Assembly (NCBI GenBank): GCA_016935955.1
Contig: JAFGPY010000238.1
Location: forward strand, 1 to 8,419
Length of the DNA stretch: 8,419 nt
Source: Planctomycetota bacterium
GTDB lineage: Bacteria > Planctomycetota > Phycisphaerae > FEN-1346 > JAACEH01
Direction of reading: 5' to 3'
The notes under the pieces are model-generated. The model had not been told where the DNA came from and did no database searches. It saw only the letters and a list, made by a program, of their open reading frames with translations. Shown one piece after another: positions 1-6,518 of the stretch. Both the position numbers and the translations under genes were made by a program. Every line of letters begins with the position of its first letter. The stretch's first letter is position 1.

Positions 1-271
1 CGACGATGACGGCCATGGCCCGGTTGAGGTTGACCTGCGTCAGCGCCGACATCAGCGCCGCCCCGCGGTCGTCCAGATCGAAACGCACGCGCGGCCGGCC
101 GGCCTCACCGGTCTCGGCGGCAACGCGCGTCAGGCGCCAGGCGTCAGGCCCCTGGGCTGCCGACGACATGGTCTCGCCCGGGCGGTCCGAGACGAGCAAG
201 TACTTCTGCCCGTCATGCTCGCCGGTCACGAGCTGCGGTGTGTCGCGCACGTCGCCGGCGATCGGCAGCCA
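1..271 (-). other. SecDF P1-head-like module at the visible end of the giant protein (cut by window edge)
   Basis: From W1864 (WLPIAGDV) through KYLLVSDRPGETM to GRPRVRFDLDDRGAALMSAL and AMAVIV, the pattern follows the P1 head of SecD/SecDF, where a phi-x-LDxxG block precedes a helix and then an 'AIVLDG'-type strand. The remaining strand(s) lie beyond position 1. There are no SecD membrane helices in view, so this is a domain loan and not a translocase. Confidence 0.6.
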
Positions 272-3200
272 GGCGTGTCGCGGCATGCGACCGCCCATCC
301 CAGCGTCCCCAGCCATCCCAGCCGCCCGCCCGTCCTTCCACCAGAAGCCCACGCGACCGGCCTTGAGCCAATCGCGGCAACTGGCCAGTTCGGCCTCGTC
401 CAGGTCCGTCGGGCTCGGCGCGATGCGGAACTGCAAGGCGGGGCCACCAGCCCTTTTCTCCCCCGGTTTCGGCATGGGAATGGGAAGGGAGCCAGTGATG
501 CCGACCTGCACGCGGTAATACATGTGCTGGTCGTCCTCGGTGGGACCCGGCCAGCTTATGTCTTCCCCATTGCGTGAGCACCACTGGCCGAGTTTCACGT
601 ACCGGTTCCAGTCGAGCGTGAACTTGGACTCGCCCTTGCCCCTGGGGGGCACGATCACCGCGGCGGGTTGCTGCGGCAAGGGCGGGAACACCCGGTGCCG
701 TATGCTCACCAGTTGCAGATCCGTGTCCGTGAGGGTGTAAGCCGCGTCGGTGTTATTCGTCACCGTAACGTCGAGAAGAATCTTGTCGTCCTCTGTGCGC
801 TGCTGGACCTTCACATCGAGATCCGGAAGCGCATCGTCGCTCCGCGGCCGAACGGTCAGCCTGGTTTCGCCCCCTTCTTCGGGAGCGTCAAACTCCGCAA
901 ACGTCGGGTGGGGCCATTGGGCGTTGACAACGAAACGGTGCTTGCCGGGAGCCAACTCCTTGACAATCACCTTGCCGCTCTTGTCGGCCCAGAAGAAACT
1001 CTTCTCTATCGCCTCCGAGTACCCCGTGGACACGGGAACCATGACAAGCGATTGTTTCTCCAGAGCTTGCCCCTGCGGATTCACCAGCTGAACCGAGAGA
1101 GAGGCCTCCGGCTTCACCTCGGCAGGGAGAACCTCGACCTCGCCGCCGGACGCCTTGGCCTTGGCGGCGCTGAGCCATGCCTCGAACCGCCGGATCGCTT
1201 CCTGATTGCCGGGCGCGTCGGCGCCCCAGTGGTGCATGTCATAACCGAATTGCTCGCCGGTCAGGGCGGCCAGCGACTGCATCACGGTCACCTCGCGCTG
1301 CCCGGCCGGGCCGGTGTGGCTGCCGCGCAGGAAGTCGAGAATCGTCGGGCCCGCGGCAAGGTCCTTCTGTTGGGCGAAGCACCGCAAGCCCTGCAGGCGG
1401 ACCTCTTCGTCCGGGTCGCTCAGCAAGGGCAGCAGGTCGGCTCGCGCGGAGGCGAACGAGGCCGCCGGCAGATTCGACCCCAGGTAGGCCGCCATGACGC
1501 GGAAGCGCGGCTCGGCGTCGCGAGCGAACTTCGCCGCCGGGCCGACCAGGTTCGGGTCCGTGCACTCGTAGACCGCGCGGCCGGCGTTGTAACGGACCTC
1601 GGCGTCGGCCGACTCCAGCAGCCGCAGCAGGACCGGACCGGCCGGCTTGCGATAGAGGCCGCCCTGAAGCTTGCCCGCACAGCGCGCCAGGAACGAGGCG
1701 TCCTTGTCCACGCGCTCCATGAGCCGCGCGCACACGGCAGGATCGTCCACCCACAGCAGGGCCCGGCCGGCGGCCTCGGACAGGGCGTCGTCGGCCAGGA
1801 ACATCTCCAGCAGCGGCTCGACAAGCGCGGGCAGTTGCAGGGCATCGAACGCGCCGCAGCCGCGATCCACGCGGGCGGCCTCTCGCGACGCCAGGTCCTC
1901 GCGGATCAGGGTCTCGGTCCGGGCGACATGCTTCATGAGCACCTGCACGGCCCGGGCGCGGGTGGCGATGCGAAGCCAGAGGATGTTGTCCAGCTTGTCG
2001 GCCACCTGCTCGGGGGTCAGTTCCGCCGAGGCGTCGGCGAGTTGCCGAGCCCAGGCCATTGTGTTGCCCGCGAAACCGCGGGCAGGATCACGATCGAGGA
2101 TGTTCGTCGGGACGCTGCTCAGGATTGACTCAAACACACGGTTGATCGAGCCCGGCGCCACGTCGCGGTAGAACTGCGGCAACTGCTCGGCCTGCTCGTC
2201 GGCGGGCAGGCGGGCGAAGCGCTCGACTGCCAGGAACCGCTGCCGGGCCACGGCCTCGGGGCTGTTTCGGCCATCGTCGGCCCAGAGCCGCAGGGCCTCG
2301 CGGATCTCCTCGTCCGTCGGGCCGGGCGGCGCCTCGTCGTCAGGCCTCGGCTCGGTGACACGGGCCAGGCAGCCGGCGGTCTTCAGGAGTCGGCCAGCCG
2401 AGTCGCGCCATTGCACGGCCCACAGAACGCGGCATTGCGGAGTCAACAGCCGGGGGGCCGACGAAACGCCGATCGTCGGCGTTCCGATGCCGCTGCCGGG
2501 ATAGTCGGCATCGCAGAATTCCAGCTTCGGCTGCGGCTGGTCCGTCCTGGCCAGGCTGCTGTGCCAGAGGAGACGGTCACTGTTGACCTCGACCGTTCCC
2601 ATCAGGTCCACCGGCTCGGCGATCTTCCGCCTCAGGTAATCGCCCCCCCACGATGCCGCGCCGCTGAGTTCGTCCACCGAGAACTCGTGCAGACGCAGCT
2701 CCACGGGCTGGACCGGAGCGATCCTCCAGGACCCTTGGCCGGGCTCGGCGCCCGAAGGTCGCAGGTCCGTGACGGCGGCCTCCTTCCTCCAGGTTGCCGG
2801 ACCGGTCCTGCGGAGGGGAATCTGCGAGACGACCCGATAGCTGCTATTCAGTTCCTTGGCGGCCGGCAGCACGCTCGCAGCAAGCTCGCCCGACGGGGTC
2901 CGCTCCAGGCGGCCGATCACCGTGGATTTGTTCTCGCGCGTCGCCCCTACGGTATAGTCCGCGCGCAAGGCAATCGTCCCGGTTTGCGGCTCGTCAACAA
3001 GCGCGAGGCTGCTCACGATGGTGTACTGCCGCATCTCAATTCGCCACGTTGCCTGACCGTCGCTGTAAAGTTCGATTGTCGCCTTGACGCCGTCGCGCTC
3101 GCACTCCCACCGGCCGCGAAGATCGCTGTCGGGGAAGGCGTCCGTTGCCGCGAGGGACTTCTGCGGGTCGCCGGCCGCATGTTCCGCGTGGGCGAGCAGG

Positions 3201-5860
3201 CGCACGTCGGACGGCAGCTTGCCGGGGACCAGAAGGACGGCTCGGTCACCGCAGAACTCCCGTAGCACGCTCCAGGCCTGCTCCACCGTGTCGCGATCGG
3301 CGTCGGGCAGAAGGAGCGCCACGGGACGATCGCCGTGCCGCCTGTCGCGGGCCGCCTCGCGAACGCAGCGCATCGTGTCGCCCTTGACCACCAAGTAGAC
3401 CCCGATGGCCTTGCCCGCCTTGTCGAGCAGCATGCCTTGCGGCCGACCCTGAGCGTCGCGATGGTTGCCGTCGACCTGCAACGAGAAGCTTTCAAACTCC
3501 AGTTCGCCCTTCGGCGGCGCGGTCCAGCCGGTATTGAGGCTGCCCGTGGCGCTGGTCGAGACCGCGGTGACGCCGGCGTCGGGCACCGGGATGGTGGACG
3601 TCATTTGGTATTCCACCGCGACTCCGTCGCTGCCCGCGGTTGCTTTGTCGGCATCGCCGAGAATGTCCGGGAAAGCGCTGGCGGGGACGGTCTGGTACAG
3701 GGGATCGAACAACTTCGCGGTGAAGTGGAGGTACACGTACTGGGCGTTGTGGAAGACCTCGCCGCAGCGGACGAGTCCCACCCGGTCGCCGGGCAACAGC
3801 GCCAGGAAGCGGTCGCCCGGGGCGAACGGATAGGCCCGCACGCCCTGTCGCACTTCGGGTACGTTCGCCGTGGCGTTGTAGCTCTCGACCATCCTCACCA
3901 GTCGCCGCTGGTCGAGGAACCGTTCGCCGTCACTCCAGACGTCGTAGCCTTGCGGCAGGGCCGGCAGCTTGAACGGCGCGAGTTTCAGCCCGCCGAAGGC
4001 CAGCAGGCGGTTGCCGCCTTCCTCCTCCCACGCCAGGTCGAGCCCGTCCTTGGCCGCCAGGGCCCCGTAGGCCGCTTCACGGGTCTGCTGCTCCGTCTGC
4101 CGACGCTCGAACGGCTGCACGTACGTCGAGACCATGCGGTCCAGGTCCATCCCCTCAAGCAGCGTCCACCCGCGGTCGCCGACGGCGTGGAAGTTCGCGA
4201 AGCTGCACAGCGCGGTCGGGAAACCGGCCGGCTCGAGTTTGCGGATAACCTCGACGATTCGCTCCGGGGTGGACGGTGCCGAGGCGAGTTCCTCGGGCGT
4301 CAATTCCTTCAGGGTGTCCCTCAGGTGCCGCACAGCTTCAGCACCGCCGAACTCGGCGACCTCTGCGGCCACCAGCCATCGCGGTCGGCGAGGGGTCGAG
4401 CGATGCAGCTCGGCAACCAGCGCGTCGAAGGCGCCGGCCGGGAAGAGGATCGCCCTGTGCACGTCGTCCTCGAAGGCCACCGTCGGCACGCCGTTGTACG
4501 TGACCGTGATCATGGTGATTTCGGGCCTGTCCGTGTCGGACGGATAGCGGCGCGTCATCTCGTACACGTCGCCCTCGTCGGTCGTGCGGAGATACTTCCA
4601 CGTCACTTCGCTCACTTGCCCCGGGTGGCCGAAGATCAGTTTGCCTGTGCGTCCGAAGGGGCCGGTTGAGTTGGACAGGGCGCCAGGCCGGGTGCCAAGG
4701 CGCATCTCCACGTCGGTGAATCGCGGGCCGGCGGTGTCGTCCTGGACGCGAGCCACGGCGCAGCCGTAGAAGACCAGGCCGACGATGACCAGGACCAGTG
4801 CGGCGGCAAGCCAACTGGCGGGGCTGAAGCGCTCGACGTCGCGCAGGCCGAGGATGCGGCGGATGCGGGCCAGCAGGCTCCCGCCGCGGGCCGACAGGGC
4901 CAGGGCCGGGCCGCGATGCAGCCGCGCGATCCGTTCCAGGGCCCGGGCGTAGGCCGCACGGTTGCTCGAGACGGTCAGCGCCAGGTCGTCGCAGCAGTGC
5001 TCGCGCTCGTCGCGAATGCGCGAGGAGACCCACCACACGGCCGGATGGTAGAACAGCAACGTCTCGACGACCACCTGGGCCAAGTTGACCAGGTAGTCGT
5101 GGCGGCGGATGTGGGCCAGTTCGTGGGCCAGGACGACCTCGATCTGCTCGGGCGTCAGGCCGGTCAGGGCCGCCACGGGCAGGAGCACCACCGGCCGCCA
5201 CCAGCCGATGACCGTCGGCACGGTGGCCAGCGCCGATTTCAGCAGCCGCACCGGCCGCGCGACGCCCAGCCGTGCAGCCAATCTGCGCATTGCGGCTTCC
5301 AGGTGCGTCGGTACGGCGGCCGCGCTCAGTCGCGTCAGCCGCCGCACCTGCATCCAACCACCCAAGCGCCACAGACCGATCAGAAGAACGCCGACGGTCC
5401 ACGCGGCGACGACATGCGGCAAGTAGGGTTCGACGGCGTCCAGCGCCCTGCGGCTCCAGTCGAGCGCCGGAGCCTCGGGCCTCGCGACGGGCGGCACCGG
5501 CGGCAACTCGATTGTGGCCGAAGAGTCGGGCGCCGTTGCGGCAGGCGCCGGGCGACCGGGAACGACCGCGGGCATGGTGGGCATGGCGACCGGAGACGGG
5601 GCGATCGTCACAGGCGTCGCGGTCGCCGTGTCGCGGGACGGCGCGTCGACGGCCAGAAACGTCACGATGGGTGCGGCCGCAATGGCCGCCATGGCCACAA
5701 GCGACGCCAGGTACCGGGCGTTGGCCGAACGGTTGCGAAGCAGTCGCAGCGCGATGGCCAGGACGGCGGCCACGAGCGCCCCCTGCCACACCAGGTGCAG
5801 CAAGGCCAGCGCGAGCCGCGCGGCCTGAGGATCCGTCAGCATGCGCCAGGGAATGTTCAT
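1..5860 (-). CDS. Giant BlaR1-type M56 membrane metalloprotease with HEAT-repeat and SecDF P1-head-like tail (partial, continues past left edge)
   Basis: Reading the minus strand from ATG at 5860 gives at least 1953 codons with no stop; the C-terminus lies outside the window. Residues 1-370 form the M56 unit: membrane segments near 15-40, 50-71, 147-169 and 350-370, a Pro/Ala/Thr-rich linker at about 72-133, the zinc motif HELAH at 246-250 and the likely third ligand E287 in EREHCCDD. This matches BlaR1/MecR1 topology, with the protease in the cytoplasmic loop and the tail outside. The tail reads: beta-rich about 375-475; mixed unassigned 480-910; beta-rich from about 915 (GRWECERDG) to 1170; helical 1181-1340; HEAT-like 1341-1512; beta-sandwich-like 1588-1670 and 1680-1790; a Gly/Met linker; and a SecDF P1-head-like module from W1864 (FDLDDRG at 1927). 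A GGAGGAG site (5869-5875) lies 8 bases upstream. BlaR1 is about 600 residues, so this is over three times longer. The protease call is firm; tail assignments are by pattern only, and the sensed signal is unknown. Confidence 0.9.
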   Translation of the reverse strand, partial: MNIPWRMLTDPQAARLALALLHLVWQGALVAAVLAIALRLLRNRSANARYLASLVAMAAIAAAPIVTFLAVDAPSRDTATATPVTIAPSPVAMPTMPAVVPGRPAPAATAPDSSATIELPPVPPVARPEAPALDWSRRALDAVEPYLPHVVAAWTVGVLLIGLWRLGGWMQVRRLTRLSAAAVPTHLEAAMRRLAARLGVARPVRLLKSALATVPTVIGWWRPVVLLPVAALTGLTPEQIEVVLAHELAHIRRHDYLVNLAQVVVETLLFYHPAVWWVSSRIRDEREHCCDDLALTVSSNRAAYARALERIARLHRGPALALSARGGSLLARIRRILGLRDVERFSPASWLAAALVLVIVGLVFYGCAVARVQDDTAGPRFTDVEMRLGTRPGALSNSTGPFGRTGKLIFGHPGQVSEVTWKYLRTTDEGDVYEMTRRYPSDTDRPEITMITVTYNGVPTVAFEDDVHRAILFPAGAFDALVAELHRSTPRRPRWLVAAEVAEFGGAEAVRHLRDTLKELTPEELASAPSTPERIVEVIRKLEPAGFPTALCSFANFHAVGDRGWTLLEGMDLDRMVSTYVQPFERRQTEQQTREAAYGALAAKDGLDLAWEEEGGNRLLAFGGLKLAPFKLPALPQGYDVWSDGERFLDQRRLVRMVESYNATANVPEVRQGVRAYPFAPGDRFLALLPGDRVGLVRCGEVFHNAQYVYLHFTAKLFDPLYQTVPASAFPDILGDADKATAGSDGVAVEYQMTSTIPVPDAGVTAVSTSATGSLNTGWTAPPKGELEFESFSLQVDGNHRDAQGRPQGMLLDKAGKAIGVYLVVKGDTMRCVREAARDRRHGDRPVALLLPDADRDTVEQAWSVLREFCGDRAVLLVPGKLPSDVRLLAHAEHAAGDPQKSLAATDAFPDSDLRGRWECERDGVKATIELYSDGQATWRIEMRQYTIVSSLALVDEPQTGTIALRADYTVGATRENKSTVIGRLERTPSGELAASVLPAAKELNSSYRVVSQIPLRRTGPATWRKEAAVTDLRPSGAEPGQGSWRIAPVQPVELRLHEFSVDELSGAASWGGDYLRRKIAEPVDLMGTVEVNSDRLLWHSSLARTDQPQPKLEFCDADYPGSGIGTPTIGVSSAPRLLTPQCRVLWAVQWRDSAGRLLKTAGCLARVTEPRPDDEAPPGPTDEEIREALRLWADDGRNSPEAVARQRFLAVERFARLPADEQAEQLPQFYRDVAPGSINRVFESILSSVPTNILDRDPARGFAGNTMAWARQLADASAELTPEQVADKLDNILWLRIATRARAVQVLMKHVARTETLIREDLASREAARVDRGCGAFDALQLPALVEPLLEMFLADDALSEAAGRALLWVDDPAVCARLMERVDKDASFLARCAGKLQGGLYRKPAGPVLLRLLESADAEVRYNAGRAVYECTDPNLVGPAAKFARDAEPRFRVMAAYLGSNLPAASFASARADLLPLLSDPDEEVRLQGLRCFAQQKDLAAGPTILDFLRGSHTGPAGQREVTVMQSLAALTGEQFGYDMHHWGADAPGNQEAIRRFEAWLSAAKAKASGGEVEVLPAEVKPEASLSVQLVNPQGQALEKQSLVMVPVSTGYSEAIEKSFFWADKSGKVIVKELAPGKHRFVVNAQWPHPTFAEFDAPEEGGETRLTVRPRSDDALPDLDVKVQQRTEDDKILLDVTVTNNTDAAYTLTDTDLQLVSIRHRVFPPLPQQPAAVIVPPRGKGESKFTLDWNRYVKLGQWCSRNGEDISWPGPTEDDQHMYYRVQVGITGSLPIPMPKPGEKRAGGPALQFRIAPSPTDLDEAELASCRDWLKAGRVGFWWKDGRAAGMAGDAGMGGRMPRHAWLPIAGDVRDTPQLVTGEHDGQKYLLVSDRPGETMSSAAQGPDAWRLTRVAAETGEAGRPRVRFDLDDRGAALMSALTQVNLNRAMAVIV
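296..322 (-). repeat. Three tandem 9-base units inside the giant gene, encoding a Gly/Met linker
   Basis: On the minus strand this 27-base stretch reads as three units of GCTGGGATG, the middle one ending GAC instead of ATG. It encodes Ala-Gly-Met, Ala-Gly-Asp, Ala-Gly-Met at residues 1847-1855, directly before the SecDF P1-head-like module. It keeps frame, so copy-number change by slippage would lengthen or shorten the linker without breaking the gene. Confidence 0.75.
1325..1840 (-). other. HEAT-like repeat region within the giant protease tail
   Basis: Residues 1341-1512 consist of paired amphipathic helices with recurring patterns such as LLRLLESADAEVRYNAGRAV and LLPLLSDPDEEVRLQGLRCF, the classic DPxxxVRxxAxxxL rhythm of HEAT repeats. 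They are followed by a short block (LTGEQFGYDMHHWG, then a PGNQEAIRRFEAWL helix) that I associate with planctomycete HEAT-repeat proteins. Such repeats usually bind other proteins. By topology this part should be extracytoplasmic. Confidence 0.7.
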
Positions 5861-6246
5861 GACTTGGACTCCTCCATCTGGTCCAGCAGCCGGCGAATCC
5901 GGTCGAGTTCTTCAGGTGTGGCGTCGTGGGCCGACAGGGCGCGCATGACCAGTTGGGCGGCCGAACCGTCGAAGGCCCGCGCGAGCAGGTTGCCGATGAG
6001 CTTCCGCTCGGTGCGCTCCTTGGTCACGGCGGCGCGGTAGACCTGCGGCCGTTGCGACTCGTCGCGATCGAGCAGCCCCTTGTCGACCATGATCTGCATG
6101 AGCTTCAGCGTGGTGGTGGCCGCCGTGGGCCGCTCGCGACTGAGGGCCTCGTGGACCTCGCGAGCGCTGCTCGGCCCGCGCTCCCAGAGCACGCCCAGAA
6201 TTTCCAGTTCGCCTTCGGTCGGTCCGTTGGTCGGTCGTCGGGCCAT
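5857..6246 (-). CDS. BlaI/MecI-family winged-helix transcriptional repressor
   Basis: This 129-residue protein has the usual length and layout of the penicillinase-repressor family. It has an N-terminal winged helix (about residues 8-75) with a recognition region around TAATTTLKLMQIMVDKGLL, followed by a C-terminal helical dimerisation part carrying the family-like F-D-G-S at 92-95. In the known family, dimers bind dyad operators and are released when a partner M56 protease is activated; the partner here is the next gene. The TGA stop overlaps the protease ATG by 4 bases (ATGA), implying one mRNA and coupled translation. The ATG at 6246 is chosen because GGAGGA (6256-6261) sits 9 bases upstream. 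The protein has no cysteine, so it is not a copper-binding CopY. It also has no Asn-Phe pair, the bond cut in staphylococcal BlaI. Autorepression through the dyads at 6352-6390 is inferred. Confidence 0.93.
   Translation of the reverse strand: MARRPTNGPTEGELEILGVLWERGPSSAREVHEALSRERPTAATTTLKLMQIMVDKGLLDRDESQRPQVYRAAVTKERTERKLIGNLLARAFDGSAAQLVMRALSAHDATPEELDRIRRLLDQMEESKS
5869..5875 (-). promoter_or_regulatory. Ribosome binding site of the giant M56 gene, inside the repressor coding region
   Basis: GGAGGAG lies 8 bases before the ATG at 5860, within the last codons of the repressor (encoding the end of QMEES). A strong internal site plus the ATGA overlap suggests the protease can be both coupled to and re-initiated independently of repressor translation. 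Confidence 0.8.
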
Positions 6247-6255
6247 GATCGAGAG

Positions 6256-6261
6256 TCCTCC
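6256..6261 (-). promoter_or_regulatory. Ribosome binding site of the BlaI-family repressor
   Basis: GGAGGA on the minus strand, 9 bases before the ATG at 6246. It fixes the start of the 129-residue protein. Confidence 0.8.
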
Positions 6262-6310
6262 GCATCAGAAAGGATCATCGTATTGGATTCGTTGCTCGCA
6301 CCAGCACGCC

Positions 6311-6330
6311 GAGCCCGCAGTGACGGGCTC
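6311..6330 (-). promoter_or_regulatory. Leader hairpin in the repressor operon 5' untranslated region
   Basis: A perfect 7-base GC-rich stem (GAGCCCG / CGGGCTC) with a 6-base loop lies between the predicted transcription start and the ribosome binding site. No U-run follows on either strand, so it does not look like an intrinsic terminator. It may stabilise the leader or be a protein site; its function is unknown. Confidence 0.4.
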
Positions 6331-6347
6331 CCATCCGCACGCCTGAT

Positions 6348-6377
6348 ATTAGACGAAGGAATTCGTCGCGGGATCAA
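6348..6377 (-). promoter_or_regulatory. Candidate sigma-70-type promoter of the repressor-protease operon
   Basis: On the minus strand, TTGATC (6372-6377, -35-like, 4 of 6 consensus) and TCTAAT (6348-6353, -10-like, 5 of 6) are separated by 18 bases. This places the start of transcription near 6341, giving a leader of about 95 bases before the repressor ATG. The spacer is filled by the perfect dyad at 6352-6367, as expected for an autorepressed promoter. It is prediction only. Confidence 0.55.
6352..6367. promoter_or_regulatory. Candidate operator 1 for the BlaI-family repressor
   Basis: This is a perfect inverted repeat with 6-base arms, GACGAA and TTCGTC, around a 4-base spacer. It lies inside the promoter spacer and touches the -10 box, where a bound dimer would block RNA polymerase. 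The same core, ACGAA-N4-TTCGT, recurs at 6377-6390. BlaI-family dimers bind dyads of this size, but the sequence differs from the staphylococcal TACA/TGTA operator, so the assignment rests on position and repetition. Confidence 0.6.
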
Positions 6378-6390
6378 CGAAAAAATTCGT
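6377..6390. promoter_or_regulatory. Candidate operator 2 for the BlaI-family repressor
   Basis: This is a second perfect dyad, ACGAA-AAAA-TTCGT, with 5-base arms and the same 4-base spacer as operator 1. It abuts the -35-like hexamer. Dyad centres are 24 bases apart. Two same-spacing copies in one short intergenic region of GC-rich DNA are unlikely to be chance. Confidence 0.55.
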
Positions 6391-6401
6391 AGACACCAGA
6401 A

Positions 6402-6431
6402 AAGCCCTTGGGGGTGGCCCGCAAGCCCTTG
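6402..6431. repeat. 9-base direct repeat AAGCCCTTG, period 21
   Basis: AAGCCCTTG occurs at 6402-6410 and again at 6423-6431, two helical turns apart and just upstream of the repressor promoter. The second copy is embedded in the small inverted repeat GCAAG-CC-CTTGC. It could be a binding site for an additional regulator, or chance. Confidence 0.4.
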
Positions 6432-6518
6432 CAAGACAATGGGATGTGCCACTGGAAAAACTTCACTGGGGTTGCGGGATCAGGGGATGATTTGGGCGGC
6501 CGGAGGAGCAGTTGGGGC

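Noticed and set aside
1160..1171. SAAK (residues 1564-1567) as a penicillin-binding serine motif, with KSGK (1627-1630) as partner
   Set aside because: They are only about 60 residues apart, no transpeptidase-like sequence surrounds them, and the first lies in a charged helix.
668..2128. A plus-strand open frame of 486 codons, and similar long frames at 3335-4669 and 4916-6040
   Set aside because: They lie antisense to the giant gene, are rich in Arg, Gly and Ala without any domain pattern, and are the expected mirror of a GC3-rich coding strand. The minus frame has a recognisable protease, HEAT repeats and a SecDF-like end.
4750..4765. A possible lipobox (FYGC) at the end of the fourth membrane segment of the giant protein
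   Set aside because: The cysteine follows an internal membrane helix about 366 residues in, and F-Y-G-C fits the lipobox consensus poorly.
4338..5789. A minus-strand 483-codon frame overlapping the protease part
   Set aside because: It is out of frame with the M56 motifs (HELAH, EREHCCDD) and is an Arg/Gly-rich shadow of the same strand.
6432..6518. A terminator for the LOG gene (a T-run on the minus strand near 6460-6470)
   Set aside because: No stem precedes the T-run; only direct repeats (CACTGG) are seen. No intrinsic terminator can be supported.
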